Assembly: GCF_001426185.1 (NCBI RefSeq)
Contig: NZ_LMRP01000001.1
Span: 248,483-312,482, forward strand
Length of the DNA stretch: 64,000 nt
Direction of reading: 5' to 3'
From: Rhodococcus sp. Leaf247
GTDB taxonomy: Bacteria > Actinomycetota > Actinomycetes > Mycobacteriales > Mycobacteriaceae
Shown here: positions 25,875 through 34,823 of the stretch, piece after piece
Position numbering within the stretch: the stretch's first letter is position 1
Layout: the number at the start of each line of letters is the position of its first letter
Translations under genes and position numbers: made by a program
Notes under the pieces: generated by a model
What the model was told of the DNA's origin: nothing
The model's database searches: none
The model's input: the letters and a program-made list of their open reading frames with translations, nothing else

Positions 25875-25908
25875 CGCTCGGATCGACGGGATCCCGTCGA
25901 TCCGAGCG
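25875..25908. terminator. 34-bp perfect palindrome between converging genes
   Basis: Seventeen bases (CGCTCGGATCGACGGGA) are followed directly by their exact complement. The hairpin stands 33 nt after the pentapeptide gene and 48 nt after the add stop, where a bidirectional terminator is expected. U-runs are minimal (ATTT on the minus side). Confidence 0.6.
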
Positions 25909-25955
25909 AGTTGTGGACGCTGAGGCACGGCGCGTCCAGCGGGTGGCTTAGGCGC

Positions 25956-27065
25956 CTACCCCATCAACACCCGGTACCCGGGCTTCACGACGTCGTCGAT
26001 GAGCGCCAACCTCTGATCGAACGGCAGGAACGACGACTTGAGCGCGTTGATGGTGAACCGCTCGAGGTCCGACCAGCCGTACCCGAAAACGGATGCGAGC
26101 GTGAACATCTCCTTGCTCATCGAGGTGTCGCTCATCAAGCGGTTGTCGGTATTGACGGTGACACGGAATCGCAGCCGCGCCAGCACGTCGAAGGGGTGCG
26201 CCTCGATGCTGGCGACGGCACCGGTCTGGACGTTCGAGCTGGGGCACAGCTCCAAGGGGATTCGTTTGTCCCGCACGTAGTTCGCGAGCAGTCCCAGTTC
26301 GTGGTTGCCGTCGACGTCCGTCGTGATGTCGTCGACGATGCGCACGCCGTGGCCCAGCCGGTCGGTTCCGCAGAACGCGATGGCCTCGTGGATGGACGGC
26401 AGGCCGAACGCTTCGCCGGCGTGAATGGTGAAGTGCGCGTTGTTCGCCCGCATGTACTCGAAGGCGTCGAGATGGCGGCTGGGCGGGAATCCCGCCTCCT
26501 TGCCGGCGATGTCGAATCCCGCGACGCCCTGGTCGCGGTAGCGGACGGCGAGCTCGGCGATTTCCCGTGACCTCGCGGCGTGCCGCATTGCCGTCAGCAG
26601 GCACCCGATGCGGATGGGACGACCGGCTGCATGCGCTGCGCTCTCACCCTGCCGGAAGCCTTCGAGGGTGTGTTCCACGACCTCGTCGAGTGTGAGCCCC
26701 TTCTCGAGGTGCTGCTCGGGGGCGTACCTGACCTCGGCGTAGACGACACCGTCTGCCGCCAGGTCCTCGGCGCATTCCCTCGCAACGCGCTGCAGGCCCT
26801 CGGCGGTCTGCATCACCGCGACGGTGTGGGCGAACGTTTCGAGGTACAGCTCGAGGGAACCGCTGTCGGCCGCATCGCGGAACCACCGTCCGAGGCTCTC
26901 CGCGTCGGATGCGGGCAGGCCGTCGTAGCCGCATTCGCTCGCCAGTTCCAGCACGGTACTCGGGCGCAGCCCACCGTCCAGGTGGTCGTGCAGCAACGCT
27001 TTCGGCGCGCGTGCGATGTTCTGCATGTCCAGTGGAGCAGGACCAACCGCCACATCGTCTTCCAT
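25956..27065 (-). CDS. add: Adenosine deaminase
   Basis: A 369-residue zinc amidohydrolase converting adenosine to inosine and feeding PNP. Metal ligands HDHLDGG (His-x-His) near residue 27, TIHAGE near 215, LGHGVRI and NTDNRLMS near 310 are in the expected order. The C-terminal [13 protein letters not shown] is typical. The start MEDDVAVG at 27065 gives ~13 residues before the conserved core, and MQNIARAP (ATG at 27026) is an alternative. The gene order add then deoA/cdd follows that of mycobacteria, here with an ABC transporter inserted between. Confidence 0.94.
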   Translation of the reverse strand: MEDDVAVGPAPLDMQNIARAPKALLHDHLDGGLRPSTVLELASECGYDGLPASDAESLGRWFRDAADSGSLELYLETFAHTVAVMQTAEGLQRVARECAEDLAADGVVYAEVRYAPEQHLEKGLTLDEVVEHTLEGFRQGESAAHAAGRPIRIGCLLTAMRHAARSREIAELAVRYRDQGVAGFDIAGKEAGFPPSRHLDAFEYMRANNAHFTIHAGEAFGLPSIHEAIAFCGTDRLGHGVRIVDDITTDVDGNHELGLLANYVRDKRIPLELCPSSNVQTGAVASIEAHPFDVLARLRFRVTVNTDNRLMSDTSMSKEMFTLASVFGYGWSDLERFTINALKSSFLPFDQRLALIDDVVKPGYRVLMG

Positions 27066-27108
27066 GACTCCGACTTTAGTGTCCGTGACGGTGTTGCGCG
27101 CCCTACTC

Positions 27109-27885
27109 CTACAGCGGGTCCAGGATCCTTTTCAGGAACTGCCGGGTGCGGTCCTGCGAGGGGTTGCTCAGGACCTCCGCGGGGGTGCCCCTCTCGACCA
27201 CGACTCCCCCGTCGACGAACAGAACCTGGTCGGCGACCTGCTGCGCAAATCGAATTTCATGGGTGACGACGATCATCGTCCACCCCTCGCTCGCCAGGTT
27301 CTTGATGACGGCGAGAACCTCACCGACGAGTTCCGGGTCGAGGGCGGAGGTGGGCTCGTCGAAGAGCATCAGCTGGGGGGCGAGCGCGAGCGCCCGCGCT
27401 ATCCCGACGCGTTGTTGCTGGCCACCGGAGAGCTGGAACGGGTACTGATCTTCCTTGCCGGTCAGCCCCACCTGCGCCAGCAGTTCGCGCCCTGCGGCCT
27501 CCGCCTCCTCCCGTGGATGCTTCTGCACCACGATCGGCCCCTCGGTGACGTTCTGCAGAACCGTCTTGTGCGGGAACAGATTGTGCGACTGGAAGACCAT
27601 GCCGCTCTGCGCGCGCAACGCGGACGTGGCGCCGCGGACGCGTCCCTTCGATTCCGATGACAGCGCCTCGAAATCGACCGAGACGTCACCGACCCGGATC
27701 GTTCCCGCGTCGGCGGGATCGAGGGCGTTGAGACTGCGCAGCAATGTGGTCTTGCCGGAACCGGAGGGGCCGACGACGACGGTCACGGTGCCCCGGTCCG
27801 CGGTGAAGTCGACACCGTTCAGGATCGTATTGCCGCCGAACGACTTCCGTAGCCCGGCTACCTCGATGAGGGGATTCTCGGTCAT
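27109..27885 (-). CDS. Polar amino-acid ABC transporter ATPase
   Basis: A 258-residue ATPase of the GlnQ/HisP type. Walker A is GPSGSGKTT near residue 37, the signature LSGGQQQRV near 155, Walker [10 protein letters not shown] near 175, and the switch His in VTHEIRF. The start ATG 27885 overlaps the stop of the fused binding-protein/permease gene by 4 nt, so the two form one importer. The substrate is not shown by the sequence. It stands at the 3' end of the cdd-deoA operon. Confidence 0.93.
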   Translation of the reverse strand: MTENPLIEVAGLRKSFGGNTILNGVDFTADRGTVTVVVGPSGSGKTTLLRSLNALDPADAGTIRVGDVSVDFEALSSESKGRVRGATSALRAQSGMVFQSHNLFPHKTVLQNVTEGPIVVQKHPREEAEAAGRELLAQVGLTGKEDQYPFQLSGGQQQRVGIARALALAPQLMLFDEPTSALDPELVGEVLAVIKNLASEGWTMIVVTHEIRFAQQVADQVLFVDGGVVVERGTPAEVLSNPSQDRTRQFLKRILDPL

Positions 27886-29381
27886 CTCGCCACGTACCTG
27901 TCCAGTCGGGTTTCCAGTCGACCCTGCACAGCCGAGAGGGCGATGCAGATGACCCAGTAGTACAGCGCCGCGACCGAGTACAGGGCGAAGAAGTCGAACG
28001 TCGGGGCGGCGGCGAGCTGGGCGACTCGCAACAGCTCGGTCACCAGGATGGTCGACGCGAGCGAGGTGTCCTTGACCAACGAGATCAACGTGTTGGACAG
28101 AGGAGGAACTGCGGTGCGCAAGGCCTGCGGGAGGACGATGCGCTGCAATGTCGTCCGGTAGCCCATACCGATGGTCTGCGCGGCCTCCCACTGACCCTTG
28201 GGAACTCCCAGGATGGAGGCTCGGACGATCTCGGCGGCATAGCCACCGACGTTGATGCTGAACGCCACCACCGCGGCCGGGAACGGAGAGATCACCACAC
28301 CGAATTGCGGCAGCGCGTAGAAGACGATGAACAACTGGAGCAGCAGAGGCGTTCCGCGCACGATGGACACGTAGAAGCGAGCGAGCAGCGACAGCGGTCG
28401 GATCGACGAGATGCGCGCCAGCGCCACGGCCAGAGCGATGATCAGCCCGATGACGAAGCTGATCGCCGTCAGCGGCAGCGTCGTCGTCACCGTCGCCTTC
28501 AACATCGGCACCAGGTTGCGGGAGATCAGATCCCACGTCGACTGCGAGGCCGCGGCGGACTCGGTGGGAGCGGTAGCCGCCGCCGTCTCCGCATCGGGCA
28601 CCGCGACGTCGGAACCGAAGTACTTCTCCGACGCGGCCGCGAGGGTTCCGTCGTTCTGCAGTTCCTCCAATGCCGTGTTCACCGAGTCCATCAGACCGCT
28701 GTCCTTGCGGGCTGCGAAGGCTTGCAGGCTGACGTCGCCGGTCTGCGCGGCGACGGACACCCCGGTGTCACCCGTCTGCGCGAAGTACTCCGCGACCGCC
28801 AACGAGTCGTTGACGGTGGCGTCCACGCGGCCGTCCTTGACCAGCGTGACGGCCTGGACGAACCCCTCGACCGCCTGCACCTGAGCGCCGGCGTCGGTGG
28901 CTACCTCGGCCCAGTTGCTGGTCGAGGACTGCGCCGTCGTCTTGCCGGCGAGATCGGCGAGCGAACTGATGGACGAGTCGCCGGTGCGAGTCAGGATTTC
29001 GCCGTCGGAGACCGTGTACGGCCGCGAGAGGTCGTACTTCGCGCGACGCTCGTCGTTGATGGTCACCTGGTTGGCGATGAGGTCGAACCGTTCCGACTCG
29101 AGTCCGGCGAAGATGGAGTCGAACGGAGTCTGGACGAACTCGACGCGTACACCGAGCTTCTCCCCGACGGCACGCACGACGTCGACGTCGTATCCGGTCA
29201 ACTGACCGTCGTCACCCTGGAAGCTGAACGGGCTGTACGTGCCCTCGGTCCCGACCACCAGCACGCCGTCCTCGGTGACCGAGTCGATCAGCGGTCCGTC
29301 CGACGACGACCCGCACGCTCCCAGGAGTATCGAGAGCATCACGGCCACCGCCGCGGCGAGGCTCCACCGGCGACGCGTCAT
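27882..29381 (-). CDS. Amino-acid ABC transporter: fused substrate-binding protein and permease
   Basis: A 499-residue two-domain protein. The N-terminus is a lipoprotein signal (LLGACGSS, Cys23). Residues ~35-262 form a cluster-3 periplasmic binding protein with VVGTEGTYSPFSFQ, LTGYDVDVVRAVGEKLG and the ligand-binding loop. After an Ala/Thr-rich linker, residues ~285-499 form a HisM/GlnP permease with five hydrophobic segments and the coupling motif EAAQTIGMGYRTTLQRIVLPQA. Anchoring through both lipid and permease would fix the receptor to the channel. The start is 1 nt after deoA, so transport and nucleoside catabolism share a transcript. Confidence 0.92.
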   Translation of the reverse strand: MTRRRWSLAAAVAVMLSILLGACGSSSDGPLIDSVTEDGVLVVGTEGTYSPFSFQGDDGQLTGYDVDVVRAVGEKLGVRVEFVQTPFDSIFAGLESERFDLIANQVTINDERRAKYDLSRPYTVSDGEILTRTGDSSISSLADLAGKTTAQSSTSNWAEVATDAGAQVQAVEGFVQAVTLVKDGRVDATVNDSLAVAEYFAQTGDTGVSVAAQTGDVSLQAFAARKDSGLMDSVNTALEELQNDGTLAAASEKYFGSDVAVPDAETAAATAPTESAAASQSTWDLISRNLVPMLKATVTTTLPLTAISFVIGLIIALAVALARISSIRPLSLLARFYVSIVRGTPLLLQLFIVFYALPQFGVVISPFPAAVVAFSINVGGYAAEIVRASILGVPKGQWEAAQTIGMGYRTTLQRIVLPQALRTAVPPLSNTLISLVKDTSLASTILVTELLRVAQLAAAPTFDFFALYSVAALYYWVICIALSAVQGRLETRLDRYVAR

Positions 29382-29382
29382 C

Positions 29383-30666
29383 TCACGACCCGATCCTGTC
29401 GAGGATCAGGGGTCGGGCGGTCTCCGCGACATCCCCGATGTCCCAGCCACCGCCGAGTGCCTCGAGCGCGCCGTCGAACTTCTCCGGGGTGTCGGTGTAG
29501 AGGGTGAACAACGGTTGCCCCTTCGTCACGCGGTCGCCTTCCTTCGCATGCAGACGCACGCCCGCTCCCGCCTGGACTGCTTGACCCTGCCGGGCACGAC
29601 CGGCCCCGAGGCGCCAGGCCGCGATTCCCACGGCCATGGCGTCGACACGCGTGAGGACACCGTCCCGGTCCGCCGTCACGTCGTGCGTCTCACGGGCGGT
29701 GGGCAATGCCGCCGCCGGATCTCCGCCCTGGGCGGCGATCATCGCGCGCCACCGGTCCATCGCCGTACCGTCCCGCAGGGTGGCCGCGGGGTCGATGTCA
29801 CCCAGTCCGGCTGCGGCAACCATCTCCCGTGCCAGTGCCAGAGTGAGCTCGACGATGTCGGACGGTCCGCCGCCGGCCAGGACGTCGAGCGATTCCTGCA
29901 CTTCGAGTGCGTTACCCGCGGTCCGTCCCAGGGGCGTGTTCATATCCGTCACCAGGGCGATGGTGCGGACACCGGCATCGGTTCCCAGCTCGACCATCGT
30001 CGATGCCAATTCCCGCGCCTGATCGAGCGACTTCATGAAGGCGCCGGACCCGCACTTGACGTCGAGGACCAATGCGCCGGTCCCCTCGGCGATCTTCTTG
30101 CTCATGATGGACGCCGCGATCATGGGAATGGACTCGACCGTTCCGGTCACATCCCTCAGGGCGTAGAGCTTCTTGTCCGCCGGCGCGAGATCTGCGCCCG
30201 CCGCGCAGATGACGGCGCCGACAGCGGGGTCGTCGAGGATGCGCGTCATCTCCTCCGCCGTCAGGTCCGCGCGCCAGCCGGGGATCGATTCGAGTTTGTC
30301 GAGAGTGCCACCGGTGTAGCCGAGTCCGCGCCCCGAGAGCTGGGGAACGGCAGCTCCGCACGCGGCGACGATCGGCGCGAGCGGCAACGTGATCTTGTCG
30401 CCGATTCCGCCGGTGGAATGTTTGTCGACGGTCGGTCTGGAGATGGACGAGAAATCCATTCTGGAGCCGGACGCGATCATCGCTTCCGTCCACTGGCGTA
30501 TCTCGCCGCGGTCCATTCCGCGGAGCAGAATCGCCATCGTCAGCGCCGACATCTGCTCGTCGGCGACCTCGCCGCGCGTGTAGGCGTCGACCATCCAGGA
30601 GATCTGGTCCGAAGACAAAGTGTGGCCATCGCGTTTGGTGGCTATCACCGATACGGCATCAGGCAT
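29383..30666 (-). CDS. deoA: Thymidine phosphorylase
   Basis: A 427-residue enzyme releasing thymine or uracil from deoxynucleosides. KRDGHTLSSDQI at the N-terminus, KHSTGGIGDKITL (phosphate site), SGRGLGYTGGTLDKLESIPG (family signature) and KCGSGAFMKS are intact. ATG 30666 has GGAGG 6 nt upstream. An upstream GTG/ATG frame of 14 residues overlaps cdd and was rejected. It overlaps cdd by 8 nt. The order is cdd, deoA, ABC permease fusion, ABC ATPase. Confidence 0.94.
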   Translation of the reverse strand: MPDAVSVIATKRDGHTLSSDQISWMVDAYTRGEVADEQMSALTMAILLRGMDRGEIRQWTEAMIASGSRMDFSSISRPTVDKHSTGGIGDKITLPLAPIVAACGAAVPQLSGRGLGYTGGTLDKLESIPGWRADLTAEEMTRILDDPAVGAVICAAGADLAPADKKLYALRDVTGTVESIPMIAASIMSKKIAEGTGALVLDVKCGSGAFMKSLDQARELASTMVELGTDAGVRTIALVTDMNTPLGRTAGNALEVQESLDVLAGGGPSDIVELTLALAREMVAAAGLGDIDPAATLRDGTAMDRWRAMIAAQGGDPAAALPTARETHDVTADRDGVLTRVDAMAVGIAAWRLGAGRARQGQAVQAGAGVRLHAKEGDRVTKGQPLFTLYTDTPEKFDGALEALGGGWDIGDVAETARPLILDRIGS

Positions 30667-31090
30667 CCGTCGCCTCCTTCGGGGCGTCGGAGGTGCGGCC
30701 GGCGGCAAGGTCGTCGGGTCCGAACGCTTCGGGGAGGAGGCTGCTCAATGAGCGAGGTCCACTCGTCGTGTCGATCATCAGATCACCGCCGCCGAACTCC
30801 AGCAGGAGCTGTCGGCAACGGCCGCACGGGAGAAGCACGAGACCCCGACTGTCGCAGCACGAGAACGCGATCAGTAGTCCGCCGCCCGAGGAGTTCAACG
30901 CCGACACCAGTCCGCACTCGGCGCAGAGCCCTAGGCCGTATGAGACATTCTCCACATTGCATCCCACGACGACCCGTCCATCGTCCACCAGTGCGGCAGC
31001 GCCCACCGGGTAGTTCGAGTAGGGCGCGTATGCGTGGGTCATAGCCTCACGGGCTCTGTCTCGCAAGGATTTCCAGTCCACTTCCTGCAT
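30659..31090 (-). CDS. cdd: Cytidine deaminase
   Basis: A 143-residue tetrameric-type CDA. The zinc site is Cys-Ala-Glu in LCAECG (near residue 56) plus the PCGRCR pair (near 91-94). The substrate loop VGCNVENVSYG precedes it. ATG 31090 follows no strong ribosome site. Longer in-frame starts (to 31165) read through the region holding the possible DtxR box and are less likely. The C-terminus extends ~12 residues past the core to overlap deoA. First gene of the salvage operon, divergent from sdhC. Confidence 0.93.
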   Translation of the reverse strand: MQEVDWKSLRDRAREAMTHAYAPYSNYPVGAAALVDDGRVVVGCNVENVSYGLGLCAECGLVSALNSSGGGLLIAFSCCDSRGLVLLPCGRCRQLLLEFGGGDLMIDTTSGPRSLSSLLPEAFGPDDLAAGRTSDAPKEATDA

Positions 31091-31152
31091 GGGAGCGATC
31101 CTGTCACGACATCCGCCCGGATGTCGGAATCTACGACGGAACCGCATCCCCG

Positions 31153-31171
31153 ATTGGACAGGCAAACCTAA
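31153..31171. promoter_or_regulatory. Possible DtxR/IdeR iron box between cdd and sdhC
   Basis: The 19-bp site ATTGGACAGGCAAACCTAA matches 14 of 19 positions of the DtxR/IdeR consensus as I remember it, with the right half (GCAAACCTAA) nearly perfect. It lies 62 nt upstream of cdd and 171 nt upstream of sdhC. SDH is iron-rich and iron-regulated in related bacteria. Weak left half; treat as a candidate. Confidence 0.3.
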
Positions 31172-31342
31172 CTTCCCTGCGATGCGGAAACGCCAGGCCC
31201 AACGCGAATTAGTGCGTGTCCGGGCATGGGATTAGAGTTCGAAGAAGTCGTTTCACATACACGATCGAGCTGAGTTTCTCCGGTCTCACCCGGATCTCTC
31301 CACTCGTCGCGTCCATCAATGATGTTGGAGGCACTGCACTCG

Positions 31343-31750
31343 ATGGCTACCTCGACCGAAGCCGCCCCGTCCCGGGAGCGCACGCGGTCTCTGTACCGCG
31401 GAGACCCTGGCATGTGGTCCTGGGTCCTGCACCGGATCACCGGTGTGGTCACGTTCTTCTTCCTGTTCGTCCACGTGCTCGACACGGCGCTCGTCCGTGT
31501 CAACCCCGAGGCGTACAACGACGTGATCGACACCTACAAGACGCCGATCGTCGGCCTGATGGAACTCGGCCTCGTCGCTGCGGTGCTCTACCACGCACTC
31601 AACGGCATCCGCGTCATGCTGGTCGACTTCTGGTCGAAGGGCACGCAGTACCAGCGCCTCATGCTCTGGGTCATTCTCGGCATCTGGTTCGTCGTGATGA
31701 TCCCCGGCGCAGCGCGCATCCTCTACAACACCTTCACCGGGGGGCACTGA
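31343..31750 (+). CDS. sdhC: Succinate dehydrogenase cytochrome b556 subunit
   Basis: A 135-residue membrane anchor with three hydrophobic helices and the signature WSWVLHRITGVVTF plus a haem-ligand His in ALVRVN...LYHALNGIR. ATG 31343 follows GGAGG at a long spacing of 12 nt. An ATG eight codons upstream is possible. First gene of sdhCDAB, each following the previous one by 13 nt or less or overlapping by 1 nt. It anchors the complex to the membrane and passes electrons to menaquinone or ubiquinone. Confidence 0.93.
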   Translation: MATSTEAAPSRERTRSLYRGDPGMWSWVLHRITGVVTFFFLFVHVLDTALVRVNPEAYNDVIDTYKTPIVGLMELGLVAAVLYHALNGIRVMLVDFWSKGTQYQRLMLWVILGIWFVVMIPGAARILYNTFTGGH

Positions 31751-31751
31751 C

Positions 31752-32213
31752 ATGGCGACCACGGATGCCGGAAGCAAGCCGGCACGCACGCTGGGCACGT
31801 CGCACGACCGCCCCGCCAGCCTCGACAACCCGCGCTCACCGCGTCGGAAGAACCGGGGCAACTTCGAGCTCTACGCATGGCTGTTCATGCGTTTCTCCGG
31901 GCTCGCGCTCGTCGTCCTCGTCCTCGGGCACATGTCGATCATGCTGCTTCTCGACGACGGCGTTCACCGCATCAACTTCGCCTTCGTGGCCGGACGTTGG
32001 TCCAGCCCGTTCTGGCAGGTGTGGGATCTGACGATGCTGTGGTTGGCCCAGCTGCACGGCGGCAACGGCCTGCGCACGGTCATCGCAGACTACTCACGCA
32101 AGGACTCCACGCGGTTCTGGCTCACGACGCTTCTGGTCCTGTCGATGATCCTGATCATGGGTCTCGGCACGTACGTGATCTTCACGTTCGACCCCAACAT
32201 CACCGCCAGCTAG
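31752..32213 (+). CDS. sdhD: Succinate dehydrogenase hydrophobic membrane anchor
   Basis: A 153-residue anchor with three helices (about residues 50-70, 92-108, 122-145). LYAWLFMRFSGLALVVLVLGH carries the quinone-site Arg/Ser and a haem-ligand His, and LHGGNGLRTVIADY is characteristic. The basic N-terminal 35 residues are cytosolic. It begins one base after sdhC. Confidence 0.92.
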   Translation: MATTDAGSKPARTLGTSHDRPASLDNPRSPRRKNRGNFELYAWLFMRFSGLALVVLVLGHMSIMLLLDDGVHRINFAFVAGRWSSPFWQVWDLTMLWLAQLHGGNGLRTVIADYSRKDSTRFWLTTLLVLSMILIMGLGTYVIFTFDPNITAS

Positions 32214-32226
32214 GGGAGATTTCGAT

Positions 32227-33978
32227 ATGCAGGAACATCGTTACGACGTACTCATCGTCGGCGCAGGTGGCGCAGGAATGCGCGCCGCGATCGAAGCAGG
32301 CCCTCGCGCTCGCACGGCGGTTCTGACCAAGCTCTACCCCACGCGTAGTCACACCGGCGCGGCTCAGGGTGGCATGTGTGCCGCCTTGGCCAACGTCGAG
32401 GAGGACAACTGGGAGTGGCACACCTTCGACACCGTCAAGGGTGGCGACTACCTCGTCGACCAGGACGCGGCCGAGATCATGGCGAAAGAAGCCATCGATG
32501 CGGTTCTCGACCTGGAGAAGATGGGCCTGCCCTTCAACCGCACCCCCGAGGGCAAGATCGACCAGCGTCGATTCGGTGGCCACACACGCGACCACGGCAA
32601 GGCACCTGTCCGCCGTGCGTGTTACGCCGCCGACCGCACCGGGCACATGATCCTTCAGACGCTCTACCAGCAGTGCGTCAAGCATGACGTGGAGTTCTAC
32701 AACGAGTTCTACGCACTCGACATCGCGCTGACCGAGACCGACAACGGTCCCGTCGCCACGGGCGTCATCGCCTACGAGCTCGCCACCGGTGAACTGCACG
32801 TCTTCCACGCGAAGTCGATCGTGTTCGCCACGGGTGGATCGGGTCGTATCTACAAGACGACGTCCAACGCCCACACCCTCACCGGTGACGGCATGAGCAT
32901 CATCTTCCGCAAGGGACTGCCGCTCGAGGACATGGAGTTCCACCAGTTCCACCCGACAGGTCTGGCGGGTCTGGGCATCCTCATCTCCGAGGCGGTCCGA
33001 GGCGAGGGCGGCATCCTCCGCAACGCCGACGGCGAGCGCTTCATGGAGCGGTACGCCCCCACCATCAAGGACCTCGCACCCCGCGACATCGTCGCCCGGT
33101 CGATGGTTCTCGAGGTCCTCGAAGGTCGCGGCGCCGGTCCCAACAAGGACTACGTCTACATCGACGTGACCCATCTGGGCGCCGAGGTGCTCGAGGAGAA
33201 GCTCCCCGACATCACGGAGTTCTCGCGCACGTACCTGGGCGTCGACCCGGTGACCGAACTGGTCCCCGTGTACCCGACGTGCCACTACGTCATGGGCGGC
33301 ATCCCCACCAAGATCCGTGGTGAGGTCCTGCGCAACAACGACGACATCGTCCCCGGACTGTTCGCCGCCGGTGAGTGCGCCTGCGTGTCGGTCCACGGCT
33401 CGAACCGCCTGGGAACCAACTCGCTCCTCGACATCAACGTGTTCGGCCGTCGCGCCGGCATCGCTGCCGCCGAGCATGCGAACAGCGTCGACTTCACGCC
33501 GCTGCCCGAGGCTCCGCAGAAGATGGTCGAGGACTGGCTCGAGCTGATCCTCTCGGATCACGGCTCCGAGAAGGTCGCCACGATCCGCTCCGAGCTGCAG
33601 CAGTCGATGGACAACAACGCGTCCGTCTTCCGCACCGAGGACACGCTGAAGCAGGCGCTGAGCGACATCCAGTCACTCAAGGAGCGCTACGGCCGGATCA
33701 CCGTGCAGGACAAGGGCAAGCGCTACAACAGCGACCTGCTCGAGGCCGTCGAGCTCGGCTTCCTGCTGGAGATGGCCGAGGTCACCGTCGCCGGTGCCCT
33801 CAATCGCAAGGAGACTCGCGGCGGACACGCACGCGAGGACTACCCGGAGCGCGACGACGTCAACTTCATGCGCCACACCATGGCGTACAAGGTGGGCGAC
33901 GGATTGCTCTCCGATATCCGCCTCGACTACAAGCCCGTGGTGCAGACGCGCTACGAGCCGATGGAGCGTAAGTACTGA
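32227..33978 (+). CDS. sdhA: Succinate dehydrogenase flavoprotein subunit
   Basis: A 583-residue subunit with covalent FAD. GAGGAGMRAAIEA near the N-terminus binds FAD, and TRSHTGAAQGG contains the histidine that becomes linked to it. The active-site HDHG segment (RDHGKAPVRR), HPTGL, and the Arg-containing SVHGSNRLGTNSLLD are intact. Full length compared with the family. Ribosome site GGGGAG lies 8 nt before ATG. The 3' end overlaps sdhB by one base. Confidence 0.96.
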   Translation: MQEHRYDVLIVGAGGAGMRAAIEAGPRARTAVLTKLYPTRSHTGAAQGGMCAALANVEEDNWEWHTFDTVKGGDYLVDQDAAEIMAKEAIDAVLDLEKMGLPFNRTPEGKIDQRRFGGHTRDHGKAPVRRACYAADRTGHMILQTLYQQCVKHDVEFYNEFYALDIALTETDNGPVATGVIAYELATGELHVFHAKSIVFATGGSGRIYKTTSNAHTLTGDGMSIIFRKGLPLEDMEFHQFHPTGLAGLGILISEAVRGEGGILRNADGERFMERYAPTIKDLAPRDIVARSMVLEVLEGRGAGPNKDYVYIDVTHLGAEVLEEKLPDITEFSRTYLGVDPVTELVPVYPTCHYVMGGIPTKIRGEVLRNNDDIVPGLFAAGECACVSVHGSNRLGTNSLLDINVFGRRAGIAAAEHANSVDFTPLPEAPQKMVEDWLELILSDHGSEKVATIRSELQQSMDNNASVFRTEDTLKQALSDIQSLKERYGRITVQDKGKRYNSDLLEAVELGFLLEMAEVTVAGALNRKETRGGHAREDYPERDDVNFMRHTMAYKVGDGLLSDIRLDYKPVVQTRYEPMERKY

Positions 33979-34760
33979 TGAGTGCAGCTGTAATCGACAA
34001 CTCCGAAGACAAGAGCGACCTCCCCGCCGTCCCCGACGAAGCGGTCATGGTCACTCTGAAGATCGCTCGCTTCAACCCCGAGGACGACAAGGGCGCACAC
34101 TGGGACAGCTTCCAGGTGCCCACCCTGGCTACCGACCGTCTGCTGAACCTGATGCTCTACGTCAAGAGCTACCTCGACGGCACTCTGTCGTTCCGACGCT
34201 CGTGCGCGCACGGCGTCTGCGGCAGCGACGCGATGCGCGTCAACGGTGTCAACCGTCTCGCCTGCAAGGTGCTGATGCGCGACATGCTCCCCAAGGACTC
34301 GTCGAAGTCCTTGACCATCACGATCGAGCCGATCCGCGGGCTTCCCGTGGAGAAGGACCTGATCGTGGACATGGAGCCGTTCTTCGACGCGTTCCGTGCC
34401 GTCAAGCCGTACCTGATGACCAGCGGCAACGAGCCCACGCGTGAACGCATCCAGTCGGCTGCCGACCGCGCCCGGTTCGACGACACCACCAAGTGCATCC
34501 TGTGCGCATGTTGCACCACGTCGTGCCCCGTGTACTGGAACGACGGCAGCTACTTCGGTCCCGCTGCCATCGTCAACGCGCACCGCTTCATCTTCGACAG
34601 CCGTGACGAGGGCGCTCCCGAGCGTCTCGACATCCTCAACGACGTCGAGGGTGTGTGGCGCTGCCGCACCACCTTCAACTGCACCGACGCTTGCCCTCGC
34701 GGCATCCAGGTGACGAAGGCCATCCAGGAAGTCAAGCGCGCGCTGCTCTTCGCACGCTGA
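33978..34760 (+). CDS. sdhB: Succinate dehydrogenase iron-sulfur subunit
   Basis: A 260-residue protein with the three cluster motifs in order: [2Fe-2S] ligands in CAHGVCGSDAM...C (near residues 75-96), and CILCACCTTSCP and CTDACPRGI for the [4Fe-4S] and [3Fe-4S] clusters. It overlaps sdhA at TGATG. A strong terminator follows 18 nt after the stop, closing the operon. Confidence 0.96.
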   Translation: MSAAVIDNSEDKSDLPAVPDEAVMVTLKIARFNPEDDKGAHWDSFQVPTLATDRLLNLMLYVKSYLDGTLSFRRSCAHGVCGSDAMRVNGVNRLACKVLMRDMLPKDSSKSLTITIEPIRGLPVEKDLIVDMEPFFDAFRAVKPYLMTSGNEPTRERIQSAADRARFDDTTKCILCACCTTSCPVYWNDGSYFGPAAIVNAHRFIFDSRDEGAPERLDILNDVEGVWRCRTTFNCTDACPRGIQVTKAIQEVKRALLFAR

Positions 34761-34778
34761 CCTCCTCGCACGTCCCGA

Positions 34779-34811
34779 AAAGCCCGCTCCTGCACTGCAG
34801 GAGCGGGCTTT
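34779..34811. terminator. Terminator after sdhB
   Basis: A 13-bp GC-rich stem (GCCCGCTCCTGCA at 34782-34794 with its complement at 34796-34808), flanked by AAA on the left and TT on the right. It serves sdhB on the plus strand and probably the convergent acyl-CoA dehydrogenase on the minus strand. Confidence 0.85.
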
Positions 34812-34823
34812 CGTGTGCTCGCG

